A stretch of 64,000 nucleotides of DNA from assembly GCF_003369915.1 (NCBI RefSeq), contig NW_022881651.1:1-64000 (forward strand). Direction: 5' to 3'. Position numbers and translations under genes: made by a program. Origin of the DNA: Drosophila miranda. Its lineage: Eukaryota; Arthropoda; Insecta; Diptera; Drosophilidae. The notes under the pieces were generated by a model. It ran no database searches and was not told the DNA's origin. It saw nothing but the letters and a program-made list of their open reading frames with translations. Positions 32,944 through 44,729 of this stretch are shown here, in pieces (position 1 is the first letter of the stretch; each line of letters begins with the position of its first letter).

Positions 32944-35445
32944 TGTAACGTGCAACGAGTCCTGTTCGAAAACGGGCGTTACGATTTGAGAGAGCTGGGC
33001 ACGCTAATAATCATCCGGCTCTAGCTCGTCGGCTTTGGGGTTGGAGTTGTTGCTCCCTCAGATCAACCCAGACTCGAGGCTTCAATTACCAATAATATTG
33101 CCAGAATTTAGCGTGCTGCGACTTGTGCTAGAACGGTAGATTTGACGAGAAGAAGATACGAAGCTAAAGAGGATAGAGAACAGGAAGAGAGAGGGAAGCG
33201 AAAGGAAAGAAGGATAAAGAGGAAAGGGAAGTGAGAACCAAGGAAAACGGAGAGACATCGGTGTATATGTCCGCAGATGTTATGCGGAGTCTGAACCCTG
33301 CCTTTGGTCATCCTCACGGAATAGCCGATCTTCGATGACCCCTTTTGACCTTTTACGAAAACGCGCGAGCTAGCATTGAGTCCATTTTGTTCTTTTATCT
33401 AAACTTCAACATTATTTCCTCAACACAAAAATTAAATCCGATATGGCAACATAGTAAATGATCTTAATAACTACTAAAAATAGGTGATTCGTAATGGTTG
33501 GGTATATAAAGATATTTGATAATGTATTGAGTATATATATAATAAGACTGTAATTCGAGTTAAATTCTAATTATATTCATAAATTTCGCTTTTCGCATAA
33601 CATGGGGAAATCATTAAATACTTTAGTTCGTTATTTTCGCTTTTCGCACAAATGTGGAAAAATCATTAAATCTTTTAACTTCGGAATGAGTCGAAAATCA
33701 AAGAGGCGGTCTGGCTGACAAAACGTGATCTCCTATGCGGAGTTCAGTCGATGACTGGATGCAGATGGCATCTCTAATTAGCCAACGATCAGATCGCTCA
33801 AGGCAAAGCCTCAATAGGCAGGGGCCAGAGGTTTCAAATTCGCGAGGTTGGGCAAGGATCAGTGGGTGTTCAAAACTACGTACATTTCAACTTTTGGAAG
33901 GTATGCTTACTCACTCACTGTTCGCGAGGTTGGGCAAGGATCAGTTGGTTTTCAAAACTACGTACATTTCAACTTTTGGAAGGTATGCTTACTCACTCAC
34001 TGTTCAATTTCCAACGACGAAAGATCGATCTTCCGGCGTAGGCTGAAAACAAGCGTTAATTCGGAAAGGTGGTTTACAGTACGAAGACTCTATCTCTTGC
34101 TACAACTCAGAATTCCCAACTTCGACCTACTCCTTGTATGTGGAGCCACAGAACTTTTGGGGGAATTTTCTCCCTGACAATTCAATCCGAACTTAACTGA
34201 CAACAATAGCTTGTGAATATTTGTAAAGATTGCTTAAGCATGATATGAGTTTAACGAATGTGTAACGAAAATGAATTAAACTAGCGATGTCTTAACAATA
34301 CTTATAACTGCAAATTCTGAACACATTTCCCGAACTCCCAGGGGGAACTTGAACGTTAATGAGGTTGGCTGATAATTATTCTTCATGAATATACAAATTT
34401 TGTGAGATTTTTATACTTTAAACATTAGGATGGTAATAGACGAGGCTAGCCTCCGCTGAACCCTATGATTTGGTGAATTGTGCTCCCTGAAGCTGCTGGA
34501 AGAGGAATCCTGGACAGAGTCGGGGCGAAGAGGACAGCCGAAGGCGGAGAATTCTGCCTCTGTTTGGCCGACGATTGGGCAACCAGGAAGACGATGGCCG
34601 CAGTTGGCTTCATCACTGCAGCATGGTCTGCGCTCGGGCAACCGAGAAAACGAAGGCCGCAGGTGGCTTTAGCATTGCAGCATCCCTGATTTGCTCCTGC
34701 TTCTTCTTCACGCGCCTTGGCGCGCGCTGCTGTTTAACCCTGTCTAGGGTGCTCCTCGCAGGCGAAGGGTCCCAAGCGGGAAGGCGTTTGCTTATTCCAG
34801 CCCCCGGCTGACTGCGCTCTGCGGCTTACTTAGCCGGCGACTGGACGATGGGGTGCGTTTAAATAGCGTGGGTCGCTGCCCCACGCAATAAGCGAAAGAC
34901 CGTCCGATCTTTGAAGCTGTGGCGTCTTTCCTCCGAGCAGGATCTGTCGCGAGACTCCCGTGCCCCGTCACTCCACTTGTACGAGCAAGGGAATCAGCGG
35001 TTGCGTGAGCTGCAGAAAATCAGATGAAAACCTGTTCTGTGGATTTTTCCAATCGCACTCACCCAAAATATCGCGATCAACCGAAAGGTATGTCTTTTCC
35101 GTACCGTGTCGAGTTGTTTCACAATGGAATTTTCCTATGATGGCACTTCTTACAAAAGATTCGTTTGCGCGCCCACCCGTTCTCGACGAGATCTTTAACC
35201 GGAAAAGGAATTTGACATGGCCTGTCAGATGTCCAAAGCATCTCTGCGCGTTAACGGGTCAAAGTAACCCTGCGCCTGTTAACAGGTCAAAGTAACCCTG
35301 TGCCTGTCAAAGGGTGGCAGCATGCATCCCTGGCCCCGAGATCGATATCATGGTCTTGACTTTCAATTTTTCTTTCAAATCTTAGCCGATTAATCCTTCC
35401 CGCCAAATCTATCGACTTCTTCTACGTCGCTTCAGGCCCGCTACA
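32944..35445 (-). repeat. Right LTR of gypsy element (5' LTR), 2,502 bp
   Basis: Uninterrupted LTR bounded by TGTAACG and CGCTACA, with TGTG target duplication at 35446-35449. It contains an about 80-bp internal tandem duplication (33843-33923 and 33924-34004) that is absent in the left LTR, so the duplication arose after insertion or the left copy lost it. No tRNA or protein gene is seen. Confidence 0.88.
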
Positions 35446-35679
35446 TGTGTGTCTGTTTTTGGCTATTCTAGCAATCACCAACGCACTGCATTCGATTTGA
35501 ATTTGTCAGGCCGTATGATTTTGCAAGTGTGTATGGCAGCATTTTTATTCGTTTATGTTTTATTTAATGGCTTTGATGGCGGCAGCGTCCGTTGTTCATT
35601 TTTGTTGTGGCATGCGAGTGATATGCATACCTGCCCCGTATGATAAAGATTTTCGCCGTAATGTTTAGCCCGATAGTGT

Positions 35680-36530
35680 CCCGTGAATGCTATCCGGCGA
35701 TTGCCTAAGCGCTCTCGGCGATACGCGTCGGTACCCCCGACCTCCGTAGTAATTCTTAGTTCGACAGCGTCCCGTAAGTGCTATCCGGCGATTGCCTAGG
35801 AATTCTCGGCGATGCCTGTCGATATCCCCGACTCCCGTAGTAATTCTTAGTTCGGCGGCGTCCCGTAAGTGCTATCCGGCGATTGCCTAGGCATTCTCGG
35901 CGATACTTGTCGGTATTTCCGCATAGCAAAGTTCCCCTTTCCGCGTCGTAGTAATTCTTAGGCCGACAGGGTCCCGTAAGTACCGTCCGGCGATAGCCTA
36001 GGTACTCTCGGCGATACTTGCCGGTATTTCCGCATAGCAAAGTCCCCTTTCCGCGTCGTAGTAATTCTTAGGCCGACAGGGTCCCGTAAGTACCGTCCGG
36101 CGATAGCCTAGGTACTCTCGGCGATACTTGTCGGTATTCCCGCATAGCAAAGTTCCCCTTTCCGCGTCGTAGTAATTCTTAGGCCGACAGGGTCCCGTGA
36201 GTACCGTCCGGCGATAGCCTAGGTACTCTCGGCGATACTTGCCGGTATTTCCGCATAGCAAAGTCCCCTTTCCGCGTCGTAGTAATTCTTAGGCCGACAG
36301 GGTCCCGTAAGTACCGTCCGGCGATAGCCTAGGTACTCTCGGCGATACTTGTCGGTATTCCCGCATAGCATAGTCCCCCTTTCCACTTCGTAGTAACTCT
36401 CAGGCCGGCGGGGTCCCGTAAGTACTGTCCGGCGATAGCCTAGGTACTCTCGGCGACACCTGTCGGTATTATCACATAGTAAAGACCTCCGTATTGATTC
36501 TGAGTTCGGTGGGGCCCTGAAGGCGCTATT
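35680..36530. repeat. 91/110-bp minisatellite, U3
   Basis: Eight periods. The first three are of the 91-bp class and the rest 110-111 bp, the same arrangement as in U1 and U2a. Confidence 0.85.
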
Positions 36531-36889
36531 CGGCGATAACCGGAGTGTTCTCGGTGAAACCAACTGCCCCGTCCCACGCTACGATCGCCCCCGTCCGCGG
36601 GACTGCGGCCCCGTCCCCCATCGTCGGTCCGAAATACGGAGTCCCGGCAAATTATAAATATTGCTGTAATTTCGACCCTGGAGTAGACTGAGATATGTAC
36701 CCCAGCCCAGGATCGCTTCCTTACAAAAGATAAGGTAACACTAGACTTAACATTAACATGTGTTTTCTTTTACAATGGATTGCGTCTTTTCAGTCGGTTC
36801 CCGTCCTCGGAGCGGGCTTCATATAAGTGGCGGCGCAAGGCTGATCCTCATATCAGCATCAGCATAGGCCCTGTAGTTGGCTGGGTGCG

Positions 36890-37145
36890 TACCGCCGCAA
36901 CTTTGGCATTTAGCTGGGTGCGGTGGACGAAACCACCGCACTTTACACAGACGAAGCCGCGTTGACAGAAGTTGTTAAACCGCCGCAACTTTGGCATTTA
37001 GCTGGGTGCGGTGGACGAAACCACCGCACTTTACACAGACGAAGCCGCGTTGACAGAAGTTGTTAAACCGCCGCAACTTTGGCATTTAGCTGGGTGCGGT
37101 GGACGAAACCACCGCACTTTACACAGGCGAAGCCGCGTTGACAGT
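36890..37145. repeat. 88-bp tandem repeat, U3
   Basis: Three clean monomers with starts at 36901, 36989 and 37077, the best place in the window to measure the 88-bp period. The copy is followed by the constant aaatctttgtg flank. From 37150 to 37990 there is only AT-rich spacer. Confidence 0.85.
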
Positions 37146-37992
37146 AGTTGTGTGTGGTTTAAGAAATCTTTGTGTTTTATGATTCTCTTTGTGGTTTGTG
37201 ATTTGAATATATGTTTAGTGGCGCACAGAATTTTAATTTACATTGTCGAGAAAGAGGAAATAAAGCTTGTCGGTAGTGGTTGGGAAGGGGAATGTGAATG
37301 TGTGTGGGGCGAGTTGGGAAAATGGCTGCTTGACAATGTTTCGGCATTTTTATGTATTCCTTATTGGCGTTAATTAAGAATTTTTAACAGTTTAGTTGGG
37401 CGGCAAACAAGTTAAGGGGCTCGTTAGTCGCCCGACGTGTCACACCGCTTCATCTGCCTCGTCGATCATCTGTAACTGTATCTGTATCTGTACAAAGGAG
37501 CCTAGAATTTCTTAGATCTGTGTTCTTCTACCATCCTCTACATGGATTGGTTCCACATTAATCCTAAAGATGCACAAATTTTATAGCTTGAACAAAAAAA
37601 AAAAAACACATACAATAATCGCATATCACATATTATGTTTTGTGTGGAGAGGGGGAGGGTTCCAAAGTATTTACACGGTCCAATGTTTGCACGGGTAATA
37701 TAATGGAGATTCTCTTGGTAAAGATTTTATTCGTAATTTATTCGCCCAACTATCGAGAAAGACTCGCGTGTGCCGTACGATACGATCCATTACGATACGA
37801 TATCGTCTGTATATATATGTATGTATATTGATGTGTGCATATGTATGTACAATCCGAAGAGAGGATTATTCTTGTTTTGTTCTCTTTCCTAGATGATAAT
37901 ATCGTATCAGTGGTTCTGGAAGCGGGTGCTTAAACCTACGACGAAAGCTATAATCCAGTGGATGGGTCGGAATAGGTGTCCTGTTCCTCCGC

Positions 37993-38553
37993 TCAGACAT
38001 AGACCTCTCCTGTCTTGGCCTCGGGACTGTGTTTGGCGAGGGTTGAGGTAGCACTCGTGGCCGTTGCCGTTGCCGTGGCGCCGCTCTGGGGCAGGGCGAT
38101 CGTGCCACCGGATGAAGAGTTGTCCACTGTATCCACTGTGGGGGCTCCTGCCGAACGCACCGAGGAGCGCACTGTGGGGTCCTGCAGGTTGAAGCTCAGA
38201 CTGAAGCTGTTGTTCCGCGAAATGTTGCCGTTGCCGCTGCCGTTCAGGGGCTTCACGGACAGGAGGGCCGTGGTGGTGATGCCGCCGCCGCCGCCTGCAC
38301 CCGGCCCCACGGTCATGCCGTTGCTGGAGCCACTGTTGCTGTAGCCGTCCTGCTCCTGGGCCAGGTCCACGATGGACAGGGACGAGGGGAAGCGCTGAAT
38401 GGAGAGCGAGACGGGGATCGTGGTGATGACGTCATTGGGCTCGTAGCCACTGGCCGTTGTCGTGATGGTCGGCAGCTGGGCGTTCGCCGCGATGGGAAGG
38501 ATGCTCAGGGTCCCCGTGGGAATGGTGTACCCGCCGCCGCTGCTGTTGGCCAT
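37993..38553 (-). CDS. Gly/Ser/Thr-rich hypothetical protein, 186 codons (U3)
   Basis: Open from the ATG at 38553 (MANSSGGGYT) to a TGA at 37993 after GEVYV. Composition is Ser/Thr/Gly/Ala-rich with a GAGGGGG run, a SIQRFPSSLSIVDLAQEQ block that looks less repetitive, and several Asn-x-Ser/Thr sequons. Upstream the same frame stays open through AATNITTLSFPF without a start, so the true 5' end may be another exon. No domain recognised. It lies 134 bp downstream of the Mdr65-like exon donor, same strand; it could be part of a different gene fused there by rearrangement. Confidence 0.4.
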   Translation of the reverse strand: MANSSGGGYTIPTGTLSILPIAANAQLPTITTTASGYEPNDVITTIPVSLSIQRFPSSLSIVDLAQEQDGYSNSGSSNGMTVGPGAGGGGGITTTALLSVKPLNGSGNGNISRNNSFSLSFNLQDPTVRSSVRSAGAPTVDTVDNSSSGGTIALPQSGATATATATSATSTLAKHSPEAKTGEVYV

Positions 38554-38686
38554 CGTGAAGGGAAACGACAGCGTGGTGATGTTCGTGGCAGCGGAGAGGG
38601 CTACGGAATCGAGAATCGAAGGGAGAGAGATTGTGGTTGGAGTATCTGAATCTGCATCTGCGGGAGAATCTGTGCCCGGTACTCAC

Positions 38687-38905
38687 TGCTGTGAGCTCGC
38701 TGTAAATGATGACCACTGCGGGCAGGGTCAACGCCTTGACGCAGCACATGAGGAACCCAAAGAAAAGCCACGCGATCTCCCCGCAGGTGGAGAAGCGGAA
38801 GAGCTGCAGGAAGCTGATCGGCTGTGTGGGCTCCAGTCCTGCGGCCACCGGCGCCTCATCCAGGGACTTGCCATCGGTTGTCGTCGTGCCAGAAGCCTCG
38901 TCCAT
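38687..38905 (-). pseudogene. Mdr65: Mdr65-like first exon, intact (U3)
   Basis: Seventy-three codons from the ATG at 38905 to the GTGAGT donor (38681-38686), as in U1, with a Gly-to-Ser change in the PISFLQLF block. Start, frame and donor are all usable. No downstream Mdr65 exon is present within the window, so only a chimeric or truncated transcript could form. Confidence 0.75.
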
Positions 38906-39663
38906 CTATCGGTACGACGAAGGACGGAGGAATAGTGTTACTCGAGCCAAGACCCGCGATTTATTCACAGACACGGACAGAGACAGACGGCACGCAAAGG
39001 TTAATTCAATTACTGCCACACTCTCAGAGGCATGTATCTGTATCTGTGGCTGTGGCAGGGGTACAGCAGCTACTTTGTATCTTTTGCCATAGTTCTCTCT
39101 CATTGACCCGCGGGGTTAACGAGTAATAGAATCTACCGTTTATTATTGGACATTCCAACGCCAATTTGGAGCGATTCGATTCGATGCCCTTTCAGAGGCC
39201 CGTACAGAAATCTGTGTGGCGCCATTCGCCCCCTGCCCCCTCTCCTTGTCATGGGATGGATGATCACCTTTTAATTGATTTTCCACACTTTGATCCTTCA
39301 GATACTGTATCTATGCACTGATTTCTGCAGAAGATCCGTTACTGCTCACTCGGACCGCCCAAGCGCGACTGCTGGAACACCGTCCGCGGAGCCACCCATT
39401 TATGTTGATTCCCCGATGTGGATGCTGGACAGAGTACTCGGGCTTGGGCATGAGTACTCGTGAGTGTATCGTATCAATCGCTCGCTTTGGGGTTCACAAT
39501 TCTAATTGATCTCCGCTTTCCGCTCTTGGGGTAGGTTCCGCCGAAAGAGGCGCTTCAATTTACAATGAGAGCAAAAGAGACATTCTGTAGAGGGTTTTTC
39601 TTTTCTTTGCTTTTCTTTTCTTTATTCTTTTTCTTTCATTTGGAGGGTGGAAGGTGCAACAAT

Positions 39664-40377
39664 CTAAAACGGAGGCAGACTCTTGAGCCTCCTGCTGGTG
39701 CGCAGCACGAATGGTGCCGGCTGATTTGTACCGGCATTTCCTCCAGCGGGAACGACTTCGGGAGCAGCTACGGGAGCGACTGCGGGAGCGACTCCGACCG
39801 ACTCGCCTTCATCGTCCGAGCCCCCGAGCATTACGCTGTCCAAAGTAGTGCGGGACGCCCGCAGTGTCATCATGTGCCGGGTGCTGCGTTCGCCCAAGGT
39901 GTTGCGCACCTTCAGGCAGCTCTTCTGCGACAGGGTTCTTTTTTTTTCGCCCGTACCCAGGGCGAGGACGCGGCGCTGGCACTCGCCGAATGCCACGGCA
40001 TGGCTGCTGGTGGGCCCGTCGTCCTCATTGCCGGACCGTTCAAAAATCGTCTCGAGACCGGTGGGCCTCGACTTTGCGATGGTCTGCGATGGCGCCTGAG
40101 AACCGGTGGTCGGCGTCAGGCTGGGCTTCTTGGCCAGGCGGCTGGGACTAAGACTGTGCCTGGCGGCGCTCTGGCTCTTGCTCTTGCAGGCGCGCGGCGG
40201 CATTTGGCGCCGAACCATAGTCGGGGTTGCCACAGATCCTGTATCCCCCGGTATACTCCCGGCTGAAATGAGACGAAATGAGAAATGAGTTACGACTTTT
40301 ATTTGAGTCCGATGGCCGCAGAACCGAGTACTTCCTTTACCTTTAGCTTTGCCTTCAAGTTTTTTCTTTGCAGGCAT
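39664..40377 (-). CDS. Small basic protein gene, intact copy (U3)
   Basis: Exon 1 is 40341-40377, the intron 40263-40340 (78 bp) and exon 2 39664-40262, giving about 211 residues. The four extra residues relative to U2b come from an in-frame 12-bp expansion of the AP-rich tail (APAVAPVAAPEV). All other features are as in the U2b copy, including the LETIFERxG motif, the acidic patch and the SLPPF end. The indel being a multiple of three is compatible with, but does not prove, coding constraint. Confidence 0.5.
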   Translation of the reverse strand: MPAKKKLEGKAKGKGSTRFCGHRTQIKVVTHFSFRLISAGSIPGDTGSVATPTMVRRQMPPRACKSKSQSAARHSLSPSRLAKKPSLTPTTGSQAPSQTIAKSRPTGLETIFERSGNEDDGPTSSHAVAFGECQRRVLALGTGEKKRTLSQKSCLKVRNTLGERSTRHMMTLRASRTTLDSVMLGGSDDEGESVGVAPAVAPVAAPEVVPAGGNAGTNQPAPFVLRTSRRLKSLPPF

Positions 40378-40717
40378 TTCTCGTATCTTTTTCCGGCTTT
40401 TCCGTCTCCTGGGTAAACCTTTCGACTTCTCAAACGAGCAACGAGCAACGAGCCTCTTTGGGTTGAGGGCTCTCAGTGCTCCACAGGGGAGGGGCTGAGA
40501 GGCTGGGGTGTGAGCCGCCAGCAACCAAGCGCGTTGCTTTATTAATATTTGTGGGCAGTATATGTCTTAATTTAATTTATGTACATTTTTGTGTTTGTTT
40601 TACAATTCAACTTTAAACGACACTCAAACACACACTAGTACATTTGATGGCACATTAATTTACAAACATATAATCTGCAGCAACGAAACACTTGTAACCT
40701 CGACTAGGCCCGCAGCC

Positions 40718-43700
40718 AGATGAGAGATCGCCGGCCAGATGAGGCCAAAACTCAGGGTGGAGTTGACGATCGGCAGCGGTGGACGTAGACATCCTACGCC
40801 CACAGCCAGGAAAAATCTGCTCCCAGCACGTGCCAATATCAGCCTGTTTCAAAAGTCGCTGGAACGGTTGATCAATCTCAACACCGAGATTAGAATAGCG
40901 CAGGACATTGATGACGTCGTTGACTTGTTTTTGGACAATATACGGGTAGCAGCAGCAGCAGCAACAACACAACATCAACAGCAGCATCCAAACTCACATC
41001 GAAGATGGCCACAGCAGCGACAGCATCAACATCAGCAGCGGTCACAGCAACATCACCGGCACCATCACTTAAGCTGGACGTGGCTACTAGCGAGCTGCTT
41101 TCCAACAAACAGCAGTGCAAGAGGATCTGGCTGGCGACTCGCACCATCGAAGCCAGACGAAACTACAGGGCGGCGCAAAATCGTCTTAATAAGGGGCTCA
41201 CAATCCTGAAAAACAAAAATATCAACAAACTGTTCACAGGGATTGACAACAAAGACCGCTATCAAATGCAGAAACTTTGGAAACTGACCAGCACAATCAA
41301 AAGACAGCCGCAGCCAAACTGGCCACTGAGGCTGCCAACTATGACTGGAGGCAAGGCAAGTGTCTCGTGGACAAAGTCAACAGCCGAGACAGCCGATGCC
41401 TTTGCTACTCACCTGGAGGAGAGATTCAGCCCGATACTATCCAATTCAGATGAAGAGCGGACCGCAATCAACAGAGAGCGTGAGCAGTCAAAACGGCAGA
41501 AGCAGCTACAACCAGACCAGGAAATCAGGATTCCCTTCAGACCAGTCACACTGCCTGAGCTGATGCAGATTGTTGATGCATTGGAGCTGTCCAAATCAAC
41601 TGGGGGCGACAAAATCAATAACAAACTGATTAAAAATTTGCCAAAAAAAGCGCTATTATATTTAATATTAATTTATAACTCCATTTTCAGACTGGGCCAC
41701 TTTCCAAGTCAGTGGAAACATGCCCAGATTAAAATGATTTTAAAGCCGGGCAAAAACACAGCCGACATGTGTTCCTACCGGCCAATCAGTCTATTATCTG
41801 GCCTTTCAAAGATCTTTGAAAAATTGCTGATGGCGAGATTGTTTGAGGTGGAGAATTTTGCCAAGGCCGTACCCAATTACCAATTTGGATTTCGGCGGGA
41901 GCATGGCACTGAGCAGCAGCTGGCTCGAGTCACACAATATATCCTCAAGGCGTATGAGAAAAAACAAGTTTGCTCGGCAATTTTTCTGGACATATCCGAA
42001 GCTTTTGACCGAGTATGGCATGAAGGGCTGCTGTACAAGTTGAAGAAGCTGCTGCCTTTAAATTTGTACTGCATTCTGGAGAGCTACCTGGCTGAACGCA
42101 CTTTTTGCGTGAGCTGCGGAGACGATGATCTGTCAAGAATCGGAAAAATATCAGCTGGAGTCCCGCAGGGTAGTGTACTTGGGCCAATACTATACACGAT
42201 CTATGCCTCGGACATGCCCATGCCTCACCTCATCCCTGACAGCACTGGCTTCCATCCAGAAGGGGAATCAATGCTGCTGTCCACGTATGCCGACGACACG
42301 GTGATAATGAGCGCATCTGCAATCCCAAATGTGGCAGTCAAAAATAACCAGCGGTACCTACAACACTTCTCTATATGGGCCAAGAAGTGGTGCATTAACA
42401 TAAATGCAAAAAAAACCGGACATGTAATATTCACACTGAGGACAATTAGATCAACGGACTTAAGGCAAACGCCGACTATAAATGGACAGGCTGTGCCACT
42501 TGACAAATCACACACATATCTGGGCATAAAAATGGACAAAAAACTCACCCTAAGCTCACACATCACGACGCTCTGCACAAAACTCCGATCAAGAGCGGCC
42601 AAACTGGAGTGGCTTGCTGGCCCAAAAAGCCGGCTGCTAACGAAATCAAGGCTATCGTCATCAAGCAGCTCATCATGCCCATTTGGCAATATGGTCTTCC
42701 GGTTTGGGGCGCACTTACATCCGATTCCCAGCTGCGACGGGTGCAAAGCCTACAAAATAAAATCATTAGACGGGCAATGAAGGCGACAAGGTTCACCAGG
42801 AACGATGCCATAAGGCAGACTCACAATCTAGACACAATTGTCGAAGTGTTCCATGCAGCAAGTGGGCGCTTCGCCAACTCCTTGGCTTGCCATGTCAATC
42901 CGGAGGCTCGGAAACTATTACTGCAGCCGTATGAGCCACAGCGATTGCAGAGGCCACGATATCTGCAACAGCTGCTCCAACACTTCCGCCCGCTGCAGCC
43001 TCAAAATCAGGATCGGAGCAGCCATCAACAACAACATCCAGATCCGGCCATCTCCGAGGAATCGCTTCCAGCGCTGGTCCGTCTCGAAGAGGAGGAGCTG
43101 AAAAGAAAGAGACAGGAGGAATCAGACGCCAGGCAATTAAGAAGAATCCAACAACAAAATATCAACGGTTCGATGATAAATTGCTTCAGGAAACGATACC
43201 TCAGCGGCCAAACTCCCCGAGAAAGAATAGTGGCTCTTATCTTTGGCCAGCCGCTATCTGTCCAAAGGATAATCCTGCCAGATTACGAGGGGGATCCCGA
43301 TCCAGTGACGCAGCAGCATACCCAGCAGCAGACTCAGCAACAGACGCAGCAGCAGACTCAGCAACAGATGCAGCAGCAGACGCAGCAGCGGACCCAGCAG
43401 CAGACACAGCAGCGGACCCAGCAGCAGACACAGCAAATTCTGGCGAGCAGCAACCTGCAGACGTCACATTATCGTTGCCAGACACGGGCTGCAAGCAGCA
43501 GCTCACGCACCCTGGACGACAGCCATCGACGCAATCCGCAAGAGGCACTTCTGGACCACGGACTGGAGCAAGTCCGACGGCGCCTTGAACGGGTGGTCGA
43601 CGACGACGACGACGACGACGACGACGTCCAAATCATTACCGATGACGACGACGACGACGTCCAAATCATCACCGATGTCCAATCCATCTCAGATGACGAC

Positions 43701-44729
43701 GACCACAACAACGACGATGATGCCGGCCGGCACATTGCACACACCGCCACAGTCACTCCGCACTTTGGTGCAGCACGGCGCCGATTATTGGGACGCCGCA
43801 ATCCGGCCGCAGCAAGTCCAATATTCCTGTGGTGGACATTGTCGTTGTACCTGGTAAATGAAAAAATGACATTAAAATTTGCAAAATTATCCCCTCCACA
43901 GAGCAATTTAAAACGGCACAAAATTCACCTGAAGCGTGTACAAACACGCTTGCGACACCGGGCGACACCCCTAGTTGCTCCTCTGATCCTTCCTCATGGG
44001 CGTCACCACGGCATCCGGCCTCCAGAAGGGCTCCGCGGACGAGAGTCATCACGGCTGCTGCTTGGCCATGAATGCAAATTTGGACACGCTTGCGCTGCAC
44101 ACATGGCGCATCCGAATCCACGCAGGGGTGGTTTTCCTGCACTTCATGGCTGCTGGCAACCATCGCCACACAAATTTGGCCGAATCCCGGGCCACCTGGA
44201 GGACCACGGCGATCGCTCCATCCACTCTGCACGGCGCTGTGCATTGTCCACGTCTCCTGCCGCACCTTACACACGCGCTCATCCAGCGCCGTACGGTTGC
44301 GCACCGTGCCAAACACACTGCTCCAGACGACGACGATGATCCAGTACCTGCAAATAGAAATAAAATATAATTAAATTAGATTAAAATGTAAATAATTGTT
44401 CAAATATTGTCAATACTTATCTGTTTGTGACCACTTGCTGATTTATGTACGTTAATCCTGTGATTGACACATAAGGGCTGCCAGACCATTAGTTTCATGC
44501 TATAATGTTAATGTTAATGTAATGCTAATGTCAATGTAATGTTAATGTTAACAGCCCGCCAATTTTAAAATCGCATTATTGTTGTAAGTTAAGCTTAAAT
44601 GTAAATTGCCATGTCCTAGGTAATAAGAAAAAGCTGGAAATAAACTCCGTCAGTAGCAAAACTGGCGGGCGAGAGTGCGCAACGTAGGCGTGCACTTGCA
44701 TCAAAATTACCTCGAAAAAAAAAAAAAAA
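40718..44729 (+). mobile_element. Jockey-clade (TART-like?) non-LTR element, copy 1, 5'-truncated
   Basis: Starts abruptly with atgagagatcgccgg after unit sequence and ends in a 15-A tail (44715-44729). It contains ORF2 from the linker before the RT onward, a long post-RT extension and an AT-rich 3' UTR with a (TTAATG)n-like stretch at 44507-44552. The A tail is joined directly to the interior of a gag from a second element in the same orientation. The same 5' truncation point occurs in copy 2, so the two arose by segmental duplication. Confidence 0.8.
40739..44339 (+). pseudogene. ORF2: reverse transcriptase plus long C-terminal extension, copy 1
   Basis: The endonuclease is missing. A His/Gln-rich linker precedes the region with FTGIDNKDRYQMQKLWK, then the RT fingers and palm: YRPISLLSGLSKIFEKL, FGFRREHGTEQQL, FLDISEAFDRVWH, GVPQGSVLGPILY and the YADD active site at 42286-42297. 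A 1-bp loss at about 41068 and another at about 42640 each shift the frame relative to copy 2. After the thumb (MPIWQYGLPVWGALT) comes an about 400-residue extension: Arg/Lys/Gln-rich, a QQT repeat (43310-43435), then Asp runs with VQIITDDD. A post-RT extension is a feature I recall for TART/TAHRE Pol. Confidence 0.75.

Larger units (their letters stand above)
18885..35445 (-). mobile_element. Ty3/gypsy LTR retrotransposon with ~2.5-kb LTRs
   Basis: Direct terminal repeats begin TGTAACGTGCAAC and end GGCCCGCTACA in plus-strand reading (element-sense TGTAGC...TTACA). A 4-bp target duplication TGTG flanks them inside a TG run. Internal coding lies on the minus strand in the order gag (RING-H2 plus CCHC), protease, RT, RNase H, integrase. 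A Lys-tRNA primer site and a G-rich polypurine tract are present at the expected ends. The left LTR is interrupted by a BEL/Pao element. One in-frame TGA and one frameshift in pol make this copy non-autonomous. Confidence 0.9.
35450..40717. repeat. Unit U3, right piece
   Basis: Resumes the unit exactly at the interrupted TG run (tgtctgtttttggctattc) and runs through all components to 40717. There cccgcagccag is joined to the truncated jockey-clade ORF2 instead of the poly-G tract seen in U1 and U2c. Confidence 0.88.

Noticed and set aside
43996-44370. Overlapping plus-strand frames in the non-LTR 3' region
   Set aside because: Three overlapping frames are open in GC-rich sequence after the ORF2 extension and none matches a domain. 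I treat the region as decayed ORF2 end and 3' UTR.
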